This document shows, piece after piece, positions 1 to 5,043 of a DNA stretch of 5,043 nt. Location: assembly GCA_003524565.1 (NCBI GenBank), contig DQGU01000232.1, forward strand, positions 1,305 through 6,347. Reading direction: 5' to 3'. A model generated the notes under the pieces. It saw nothing but the letters and a program-made list of their open reading frames with translations. It was not told the DNA's origin and ran no database searches. Origin of the DNA: Rhodospirillaceae bacterium. Lineage in GTDB: Bacteria; Pseudomonadota; Alphaproteobacteria; Micavibrionales; UBA2020. Positions within the stretch are counted from its first letter, which is position 1. Every line of letters starts with the position of its first letter. The position numbers were made by a program, and so were the translations under genes.

Positions 1-12
1 CTCTTCCGATCT
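1..12. other. Residual Illumina adapter sequence at contig end
   Basis: The first 12 bases read CTCTTCCGATCT, which is the 3' end of the standard Illumina adapter. Read on the minus strand they are AGATCGGAAGAG, the usual read-through adapter start. The match sits exactly at the edge of the sequence, where untrimmed adapter is expected. Genuine sequence therefore probably starts at base 13. The minus-strand gene stays open through these bases, so its last four predicted codons here are artefactual. Confidence 0.9.
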
Positions 13-3000
13 CATCGATGTGGTCTTTTGCTTTGTTGTACGCAAGCAAGGTCGCGCGCGTCAGGTTCATGACATCGGCGGGGACTTCTTCGGTTGCTGA
101 TGTGCGCGAATTTTGCACATAGTTGACGCCCACCGTTTCAAAGCCTTTTTCTGTGGAAAGCTTTTTCAGCGCGGCATAGGCTTCTTCGGGTTTTGCTTTC
201 GTGCTGAGGACGTCCTGTCCGCTTACAATGAAAAACAGGCCGTTTTCGGCATCGAAATAGGCGTCTTCAATAGAATTTTTATGGGCGATAAGTTTGCCCA
301 CGGTAATGACGTCGGGTGCGCTCTGCAAACCGTTGAAAAGGGCGGCGGCAAAATCCGCATCTTCGGTCGGGACAAAGCCTGCTTTACGCGTCGGGCCGTA
401 TTTGTGGCAGGCAAAACCCGGCTCGCCGTCGCTGGCGTCCTGATATTGCAAATAGCGCAGGGCGCGCAGGTTCAGCGCCAGCGTATCGGCGCCGCCAACG
501 GGGGTGGCAAAGGCGCTGTCTTTTTCTACAGCTGCGGCGATGGCTTCGGCGGCTTTTTTATCGGGCAGCGCGACGCTGTACATATATTTTGCTTCCGGCG
601 CATCTGCGGCGTCATCTTCCGCAGTCATTTCGAGGAAGTCGTCGAAGTCCTTGCTCTCCGCGCGGAACTCCAGCGATTTACCATCGCTCGAGAGCGAGAG
701 AATGGACGCTGCCTGCGGGTTAAACCAGACACCGCCGAGGTCAAGCAGCGGCGGCTGCGCTTCAAGGCGGATATTCCCCTCCAGCACATGGGCGCTGCCA
801 TAGCGGTCCACCAGCAGGTGGGTGCCATCGTCCAGCGGCTGCAAAAGCAAGACAGCTTTCTGGTTGATGCTGAAACGCGCGCCGGTTTTCGGGTCGTCTT
901 CATGCAGGAAATCAGCGCGGTGGTGCAGGGCCGCGGCCTGCGCGTCGGTGCCGTTGAAATCGGCAGTATGGCGGTGCCAGCCAAGCTTGGTGCCGCTTTG
1001 CGTGGTCGAAGCGCGGTCCACGTTCTCCGGCTTCAGCAGGCCGTCGTATTCTGCGTCAAATCCCCCCTTGCGCTGCAAAAGCGCGAGGGTCTCGTCGGCC
1101 ATGTGCTGGGTGACGTTTTCCTGCAAAAGCTGGCCGATACCGCTTGCGGTGAAACGCAGGTTTTTGTGTTCCGGGTGATACCAGATATTGGCGATACGGC
1201 CGAGGTTGGTCAGCAGGCGGTCGTTATCGAGGCGCACGTTATCGCCAGTAAAGGCCGCTTCAAGGCCGGAGAGTATGCGCGCGGCCTGTTTGCTTTGCGC
1301 GTGGTCTGCGGCGGTGTGCAGGGTATTGGCACGCACGATGTTGTTTTCAAAAGGCTCGAGCAGCGCGGCGACCCAGGCCAGCTTTTCTTTATCGGTCAGG
1401 TTTTGTGACGAAACCGCTTGTTCCAGCCAGCCGCCGGGGGCGGTCAGCTGCTTGCGCAGTACATCAAGGCCGCCGTTCAAAAAGCCGTTCGCAAGAATGT
1501 GGCGCGCGGCGGCGACATCGAATTTTTCTTCCTGTGCCAGCGTGGGCAGGACATGGGCGTTCAAAAAGCCGATAACCGCGCCATATTCGCCGCCGCTGCG
1601 GTTGGCGGCCTTCACGGCGTTGCCCGCAGGGTGCCATTCGTCATGCACGCCCGCTTCGATGGCGGCGGTCGTCAGCAGCGACAGCATTTGCGGCGCAGCA
1701 CCGCTGGCCGGCAGCTTTTCCATGATGGATTGCTGCGGATAGGTCAGCGCCCAGAGCGCCATGAAAGCATGGCCTTTGTCGCCCGCGCTGACGCTGCGCA
1801 GGGTGTTGAGCATGGTTTGTGCATCCTGCTTATCCGCGGCATCGGCAAAGGTGCCCACTTGCGCGGCAAGTTGCCAGTCTTTCTGCCCAAGGCCGGACAG
1901 CAGCTTGCCACTGACGGCGGCAATATGCGTGTGGTCGTCCTTGAAACGCTGGGCGATGCGGTAAAACGGCGTTTGCTTGGTCGCCGCGAGGGGCAGCAGG
2001 CTGAAGCCGTCTTCACGGCCGCGCAGTTTTTGAAGAGCGATGTGGAGCGCTGCCGGGTCGAGAGGTTCGGGTTTCAAAACTTCGCCCAGAACGCGTTCGA
2101 AAACTTGCGCGCCCGATTGCAGGCCTGCGATTTTAAAGCTGGGCTCGTAGCTGAGCGCGGCGGAGAGAAGCGCGATGCGGTCTGCGTCTTTTTTGACATG
2201 GGTCAGCGCGAGCTCGGCAAAGCTGGCGACGCCAAAATCGGTCAGCAGCAGCTCTTTGCTACGCTTGCTCTGCGGCGTCTCTTCGCGCGGGAAAAGCGTG
2301 GGCATCAGGGCGATGAAACCCTGAATGTCCTGCGTATCCAGTTTTTGTGCGAGTTTGGAGTATTCAAGCGCCTGCAGGTTCAAACGGCGGGTACGCTCCG
2401 TATTTACTTCATCGTAATCGCGCTGGGCGAGGTTGATGACGTATTGCGGGCTTTCGTATTGCTGCATCAGCGGGGCGGTGGGAGCCTCGGGCTCTTCCGG
2501 TTCCAGATTCTCGCCGACCCAGTCCATGAAACTGTCGATGTAGTAATGGCGGTCGCTTTGCAGGCTGATAATCTCGCCGCGCAGCTGGCGCCAGTGGCGC
2601 TTGACGGCTTCTTCCTTGCGGCGGGCTTCTTCTTCGGGGTCGGGGCCTTTGAACATACCGCCGATGGACGACCAGAAACCTTTTTTCTCCCCGTCGTCGG
2701 GCAGGGGCGGAATATCGATGCGGGTTTGCAGGCCGATGGCCTCCACCGTATCGCTTGCCTTGGGCACGCGCACCGCGGGCAGCTCTTCCAGAATATCGGA
2801 TGGCACACCGCGCGGGACGGCGGCGATAGCTTTTTCAAGCGCGCCATCGGCGCCAAAGCGCGCACGCGCCAGTGCGGCGAAATCTTGCAGGTTCAGGATA
2901 AATCCGGCGGTATCGCCCAGTTCTTGCAGGATTTTAACGGCCTTTTTTTCGTCGCCGTCGCGTTCAATCGCGCGCACAAGGCGGTGGTGGCCAACAATAA

Positions 3001-3154
3001 TGTTATTTTGCTGTTCTTCCAGCCAGTCGCGGATGGAATCCGTATTGCGCTCCAGCGTCGAGAGGTAGTCGCCCAGCTGGTCGCGCAAATGCGCGAGCAC
3101 ATGCACGTCATCCGGCAGTTTGAACGGTGTCGTCGATGGGGTGGGGTCAGCCAT
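2..3154 (-). CDS. Very large soluble protein of unknown function, C-terminus missing
   Basis: I do not recognise this protein. Translation from the ATG at 3154-3152 stays open for 1051 codons to the contig edge; about 1047 are genomic and the rest come from adapter bases. It starts MADPTPSTTPFKLPDD and shows no signal peptide or membrane segment, so it is probably cytoplasmic. Residues 15-110 look helical and charged. Residues 157-171 form a small aromatic/glycine segment (KKGFWSSIGGMFKGP). Residues 172-190 are a highly charged helix, and 218-228 a Glu/Pro linker. A long Ala/Leu-rich helical stretch follows to about residue 700, solenoid-like in feel but without a repeat I can define. The last third mixes strands and helices, with two loosely similar segments near 810-842 and 966-997. 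The start is supported by an AAGGA site 7 bases upstream and a good promoter. The gene is divergent from mscL. The reading frame is confident; the function is unknown. Confidence 0.88.
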   Translation of the reverse strand, partial: MADPTPSTTPFKLPDDVHVLAHLRDQLGDYLSTLERNTDSIRDWLEEQQNNIIVGHHRLVRAIERDGDEKKAVKILQELGDTAGFILNLQDFAALARARFGADGALEKAIAAVPRGVPSDILEELPAVRVPKASDTVEAIGLQTRIDIPPLPDDGEKKGFWSSIGGMFKGPDPEEEARRKEEAVKRHWRQLRGEIISLQSDRHYYIDSFMDWVGENLEPEEPEAPTAPLMQQYESPQYVINLAQRDYDEVNTERTRRLNLQALEYSKLAQKLDTQDIQGFIALMPTLFPREETPQSKRSKELLLTDFGVASFAELALTHVKKDADRIALLSAALSYEPSFKIAGLQSGAQVFERVLGEVLKPEPLDPAALHIALQKLRGREDGFSLLPLAATKQTPFYRIAQRFKDDHTHIAAVSGKLLSGLGQKDWQLAAQVGTFADAADKQDAQTMLNTLRSVSAGDKGHAFMALWALTYPQQSIMEKLPASGAAPQMLSLLTTAAIEAGVHDEWHPAGNAVKAANRSGGEYGAVIGFLNAHVLPTLAQEEKFDVAAARHILANGFLNGGLDVLRKQLTAPGGWLEQAVSSQNLTDKEKLAWVAALLEPFENNIVRANTLHTAADHAQSKQAARILSGLEAAFTGDNVRLDNDRLLTNLGRIANIWYHPEHKNLRFTASGIGQLLQENVTQHMADETLALLQRKGGFDAEYDGLLKPENVDRASTTQSGTKLGWHRHTADFNGTDAQAAALHHRADFLHEDDPKTGARFSINQKAVLLLQPLDDGTHLLVDRYGSAHVLEGNIRLEAQPPLLDLGGVWFNPQAASILSLSSDGKSLEFRAESKDFDDFLEMTAEDDAADAPEAKYMYSVALPDKKAAEAIAAAVEKDSAFATPVGGADTLALNLRALRYLQYQDASDGEPGFACHKYGPTRKAGFVPTEDADFAAALFNGLQSAPDVITVGKLIAHKNSIEDAYFDAENGLFFIVSGQDVLSTKAKPEEAYAALKKLSTEKGFETVGVNYVQNSRTSATEEVPADVMNLTRATLLAYNKAKDHIDEIGR

Positions 3155-3161
3155 CGGTGAA

Positions 3162-3166
3162 TCCTT
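3162..3166 (-). promoter_or_regulatory. Ribosome binding site of the large unknown gene
   Basis: On the minus strand AAGGA lies 7 bases before the ATG at 3154-3152. This fixes the start of the large gene. The start also lies about 37 bases inside the transcript predicted from the upstream promoter. Confidence 0.75.
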
Positions 3167-3197
3167 GGGTATATATATTTAATGTGAACCGGAGGGC

Positions 3198-3226
3198 ACT
3201 ATAGCACCCGTATTTTCTTTATGCAA
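3198..3226 (-). promoter_or_regulatory. Sigma70-type promoter with extended -10 for the large unknown gene
   Basis: Read on the minus strand, a -35 box TTGCAT (3226-3221) is separated by exactly 17 bases from a -10 box TATAGT (3203-3198). A TG one base before the -10 gives an extended -10 (TGCTATAGT). Transcription would begin near 3191, giving a leader of about 37 bases with an AAGGA ribosome binding site. An A/T-rich stretch containing the palindrome at 3231-3242 lies just upstream of the -35. The -10 box also sits inside a near-palindrome at 3194-3209. The boxes are seen directly; activity is inferred. Confidence 0.7.
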
Positions 3227-3230
3227 ATTT

Positions 3231-3242
3231 TTTTCCGGAAAA
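3231..3242. repeat. Perfect 12-base palindrome TTTTCCGGAAAA, possible operator
   Basis: TTTTCCGGAAAA is its own reverse complement. It lies in non-coding DNA four bases beyond the -35 box of the minus-strand promoter. A dimeric regulator could bind here, or the A/T tracts could act as an upstream promoter element. No known regulator site is recognised, and only one copy is seen in this window. Confidence 0.4.
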
Positions 3243-3282
3243 TGAAGCCTGTAAAAACTTTCAACTATTTCATGGTTTTAGC

Positions 3283-3310
3283 TTTACTTTTCGCGGGCAG
3301 CCTCTAGCAT
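3283..3310 (+). promoter_or_regulatory. Weak candidate promoter for mscL
   Basis: TTTACT (3283-3288) and TAGCAT (3305-3310) each match the sigma70 consensus at four of six positions and are 16 bases apart. A start near 3317 would give a leader of about 80 bases that includes the hairpin at 3327-3372. Another pairing, TTTCAA at 3259-3264 with TTTACT at 3283-3288, is no better. mscL needs a promoter in this interval because the upstream gene is divergent, but this assignment is tentative. Confidence 0.25.
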
Positions 3311-3326
3311 GCGCGCACAACCGTTC

Positions 3327-3372
3327 CGGCCGCGCCGCCCGCAGATTCGGCGGGCTTTCCGGCCGCATTTTT
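3327..3372 (+). terminator. Terminator-like GC hairpin with T-run in the mscL leader
   Basis: An inner stem pairs GCCCGC (3337-3342) with GCGGGC (3350-3355) around a 7-base loop. An outer stem can form between the self-complementary CGGCCG copies at 3327-3332 and 3360-3365, across a 4-by-4 internal loop. The outer arms belong to a 10-base direct repeat, TTCCGGCCGC, at 3324-3333 and 3357-3366. Five T residues follow at 3368-3372, as in an intrinsic terminator. No plus-strand gene lies upstream to terminate, so the structure would act within the mscL leader, as an attenuator or as the end of a short RNA, or it may simply be leader structure. The fold is visible; the role is inferred. Confidence 0.45.
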
Positions 3373-3381
3373 CTAGACCAC

Positions 3382-3388
3382 AAGGAGA
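3382..3388 (+). promoter_or_regulatory. Ribosome binding site of mscL
   Basis: AAGGAGA ends 8 bases before the ATG at 3397. It is a strong Shine-Dalgarno match at good spacing and confirms the mscL start. It lies ten bases after the T-run of the leader hairpin, so folding upstream would leave it exposed. Confidence 0.85.
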
Positions 3389-3396
3389 CCACGAGT

Positions 3397-3825
3397 ATGA
3401 TTCAGGAATTCAAAAAGTTTATTATGCGCGGTAACGTGCTCGACCTCGCCGTCGGTGTGATTATCGGCGCCGCTTTCGGCAAAATCGTATCTTCGCTGGT
3501 CGATGATATTATTATGCCGCCCCTCGGCCTTATCGTGGGCAAGGTCGATTTCAGCAACTTTTTCATCCCGCTGTCGCTGACCGAAGAAAGCTTCAAAACC
3601 ATTGCCGACGCCAAGGCCGCGGGCGTTGTAACCTGGAACGTGGGCATGTTCGCCAATGCGCTGTTCAACTTCCTTCTGGTCGCCTTTGCGATTTTCTTTT
3701 TTATTGTAAAGCCGATTAACAACTTGAAAAAGAAAGAAGAAGAGAAAACGGCAGCGGAGCCGCCGCCGCCGCCCCGCAACGAGCAGCTGCTGGAAGAAAT
3801 CCGCGATTTGCTGAAAAACAAGTAA
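3397..3825 (+). CDS. mscL: Large-conductance mechanosensitive channel MscL
   Basis: The 142-residue product is a full-length MscL; the family is usually about 130-150 residues. MscL is a homopentameric inner-membrane channel that opens under membrane tension and releases solutes during hypo-osmotic shock. The sequence shows the N-terminal amphipathic helix (MIQEFKKFIMRGN, 1-13). TM1 spans about 14-47 with the family signature, including the small-residue pore segment GVIIGAAFGKIVSSL and the DDIIMPPLG motif (36-44). A periplasmic loop covers about 49-80. TM2 spans about 82-104 and is followed by the KPIN turn. A charged linker (KKKEEEK) and five prolines (122-126) lead to the cytoplasmic bundle helix RNEQLLEEIRDLL. 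The start is set by a strong Shine-Dalgarno. The gene appears monocistronic: divergent from the large unknown gene, preceded by a leader hairpin and closed by a strong terminator 19 bases after the stop. Confidence 0.98.
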   Translation: MIQEFKKFIMRGNVLDLAVGVIIGAAFGKIVSSLVDDIIMPPLGLIVGKVDFSNFFIPLSLTEESFKTIADAKAAGVVTWNVGMFANALFNFLLVAFAIFFFIVKPINNLKKKEEEKTAAEPPPPPRNEQLLEEIRDLLKNK

Positions 3826-3844
3826 TTTCAGAATTGCGCGTGTA

Positions 3845-3884
3845 AAAGAGGCCGCCGGTTGACTCGCACCGGCGGCCTCTTTAT
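3845..3884 (+). terminator. mscL: Strong intrinsic terminator after mscL
   Basis: A perfect 15-base inverted repeat pairs 3845-3859 with 3868-3882 (core GAGGCCGCCGGT / ACCGGCGGCCTC) around an 8-base loop. The stem begins 19 bases after the mscL stop. The right arm ends in TTT followed by ATAT, and the left arm begins with A residues, so the structure could also work on the minus strand. The U-tract is short, so efficiency is uncertain. Confidence 0.85.
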
Positions 3885-3915
3885 ATCTGGGATATTATCC
3901 GTAAACAGGTCAGAC

Positions 3916-4575
3916 ATGACGCGTATTTCGCAAGACGCACTCGACAGGGCTTTGCTGAAAGCCGCCGGCCAGGGCCGCGCGGACATGGTGTCCATTTTGC
4001 TGCGGCAGGGCGCGCGCGCCGATGCGGGTGCGGGTGAAATACCGGCTATTTTTTCCGCCGCCCTTGGCAACCATATCGAATGTATGCGCCGCTTGCTGGA
4101 AGCGGGGGCTGATATCAACGCCCGCAACAGCAAAGGCTCAACGCCCCTGATGGCCGCGGCGTTTCACGGGCATCTGCAGGCCACAGAATTTCTGGTCGAT
4201 GCGGGGGCAGACCGCTTTCTGCGCAACAAAGAGGGCACAGATGCGCTTGGCTTTGCAAAATTGCGCGGCTTTGCCGAAATTATCGCGGCGCTGTCCAGCG
4301 ACCCGAACCAGATTACGCATGTCAGCCGCATAGGCGACCGACTTTTGGAAGAGGTTTTCAATTTCCGCACGCTGGAGCGGATTTCATTCGTGCGTAAAGA
4401 TGCGGGGCAGCCGGTCGAAGCGCTCTACCGCGAAAGTTTCGCGCGGATAGAAAACCTCTCCGCCCTGCGCAAGGCGTTTGAACAGCACCGCGCCCGCGGC
4501 GGCACGCGCAGCGAGCAGGATGTTTTCCCCAATGTCTTGAGCAAAAAACCCGCACTCCGCCGCAGCCCCAAGTAA
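3916..4575 (+). CDS. Ankyrin-repeat protein with uncharacterised C-terminal region
   Basis: The product is 219 residues from the ATG at 3916. An in-frame TTG at 3859 would add 19 residues, but it lies inside the mscL terminator and has no ribosome binding site. The ATG has a modest AGGT six bases upstream. Ankyrin repeats, which mediate protein-protein contacts, cover about residues 7-126: one at 7-37 (AAGQGRADMVSILLRQGA), one at 41-71 (AALGNHIECMRRLLEAGADIN), one at 74-104 with the classic TPLMAAAFHGH and LVDAGAD elements, and a degenerate last one at 107-126 (ALGFAKLRGFAEIIAAL). Residues 127-219 are charged and helical, end in a basic tail (SKKPALRRSPK), and match no domain I know. There is no signal peptide or membrane segment, so it is probably cytoplasmic. 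It follows mscL but lies beyond its terminator, so it needs read-through or its own promoter; I see no convincing one. It converges with rimO. The partner is unknown. Confidence 0.9.
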   Translation: MTRISQDALDRALLKAAGQGRADMVSILLRQGARADAGAGEIPAIFSAALGNHIECMRRLLEAGADINARNSKGSTPLMAAAFHGHLQATEFLVDAGADRFLRNKEGTDALGFAKLRGFAEIIAALSSDPNQITHVSRIGDRLLEEVFNFRTLERISFVRKDAGQPVEALYRESFARIENLSALRKAFEQHRARGGTRSEQDVFPNVLSKKPALRRSPK

Positions 4576-4624
4576 GGCCCGCACACGCAGGGTTTCTCAA
4601 TAATTTTCTTTTGCGCTAAAAAAC

Positions 4625-5043
4625 TTAAGCGGCGACCCGTGTACCTTCAAGGTCATATTCGTCGGACGCCGTGATTTTAACTTTCACGATATCCCCCGCG
4701 TTCATGCCTGTGCCGGTGACGCGCACCACGCCGTCGATTTCGGGTGCATCGGCGCTGGAGCGGCCTGTCGCGCCGCCATTGCCGGTTTCATCAATGATAA
4801 CGTCGATGGTTTTGCCGACTTTCTTGGCAAGGCGCTCTGCACTGATGCCCTGTTGAAGCGCCATGAAACGGTGCCAGCGCTCTTCCTGTACTTCGGGCGG
4901 TACGGCGCCTTCCAGCTCGTTCGCTTTCGCGCCGGATACGGGCTCGTATTTAAAGCAGCCGACGCGGTCCAGCTGCGCTTCCTGCATCCACTCCAGCAGG
5001 AATTCGAAATCAGCGTCGGTTTCGCCGGGGAAGCCGACGATGA
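4625..5043 (-). CDS. rimO: Ribosomal protein S12 methylthiotransferase RimO, C-terminal part
   Basis: The final 138 residues are visible; the N-terminal part, including the UPF0004 domain and the radical-SAM CxxxCxxC motif, lies beyond the right edge. RimO is a cytoplasmic radical-SAM enzyme with two [4Fe-4S] clusters that adds a methylthio group to a conserved aspartate of ribosomal protein S12. The visible part starts in the last radical-SAM strand (IVGFPGETDADF). It continues with the RimO-typical QLDRVGCFKYEPVSGAKAN and EERWHRFMALQQ helix, then the C-terminal TRAM domain with IIDE, the RimO marker ADAPEIDGVV, the GDIVKVKI strand and the terminal DEYDLEGTRV. The paralogous tRNA enzyme MiaB lacks the DRVGCFKY and APEIDG patterns, so RimO is preferred. 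The stop is TAA at 4627-4625. It faces the ankyrin gene across 49 bases in which I find no hairpin terminator. Confidence 0.96.
   Translation of the reverse strand, partial: IVGFPGETDADFEFLLEWMQEAQLDRVGCFKYEPVSGAKANELEGAVPPEVQEERWHRFMALQQGISAERLAKKVGKTIDVIIDETGNGGATGRSSADAPEIDGVVRVTGTGMNAGDIVKVKITASDEYDLEGTRVAA

Noticed and set aside
113..3160. Two long plus-strand open frames (113-1408, 431 codons; 1418-3160, 580 codons) over the large minus-strand gene
   Set aside because: Their codons align exactly opposite those of the minus-strand gene, so they stay open simply because that gene rarely uses TTA, CTA or TCA. Their translations are rich in Cys, Phe, Gly and Arg and show no domain. The minus frame is open throughout and has a promoter and ribosome binding site.
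3171..3181. AT dinucleotide run in the leader of the large gene
   Set aside because: It lies downstream of the predicted transcription start and is too short to support a specific role.
3402..3821. Minus-strand open frame of 139 codons opposite mscL
   Set aside because: It is antisense to a certain MscL gene and its translation is a low-complexity Ser/Arg-rich sequence.
3893..3898. TATTAT as a -10 box for the ankyrin gene
   Set aside because: The expected -35 position falls in the GC arm of the mscL terminator and does not resemble TTGACA.
3859..3915. N-terminal extension of the ankyrin protein from a TTG start
   Set aside because: The TTG lies inside the terminator stem and has no ribosome binding site; the ankyrin pattern begins after the ATG at 3916.
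4576..4624. Terminator between the convergent ankyrin and rimO genes
   Set aside because: There are T-rich and A-rich stretches, but I could find no stem longer than three base pairs next to them.

Overview
The window looks like the left end of a bacterial contig from a short-read assembly. Bases 1-12 match the Illumina adapter end, so genuine sequence probably begins at base 13. The GC-rich coding sequence, the MscL and RimO sequences, and the compact gene layout suggest a Gram-negative bacterium, probably an alphaproteobacterium. This taxonomic placement is an inference from sequence style; no rRNA or other phylogenetic marker is complete here.

Layout: (1) 13-3154, minus strand: one very large gene for a soluble protein of at least 1047 residues that I do not recognise. 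It is cut at its C-terminus by the contig end. Long plus-strand open frames over it are antisense shadows. (2) 3155-3396: a 242-base divergent intergenic region. It holds a convincing sigma70-type promoter with an extended -10 for the large gene, a perfect 12-base palindrome just upstream of that promoter, a weak candidate promoter for mscL, and a GC-rich hairpin followed by five T residues in the mscL leader. (3) 3397-3825, plus: mscL, the large-conductance mechanosensitive channel, complete, followed by a strong 15-bp-stem terminator. (4) 3916-4575, plus: a small ankyrin-repeat protein with an unrecognised C-terminal half. (5) 4576-4624: a short convergent gap in which I see no clear terminator. 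(6) 4625-5043, minus: the C-terminal third of rimO, the ribosomal protein S12 methylthiotransferase, running off the right edge.

The genes do not form an obvious pathway. mscL is an osmotic safety valve and appears to be a single-gene transcription unit. The ankyrin gene follows it in the same direction but lies beyond a terminator. rimO is a translation-related housekeeping gene on the opposite strand. The most novel content is the large unknown protein with its well-formed promoter, and the terminator-like structure inside the mscL leader. I found no RNA gene, CRISPR array, insertion sequence or phage gene.
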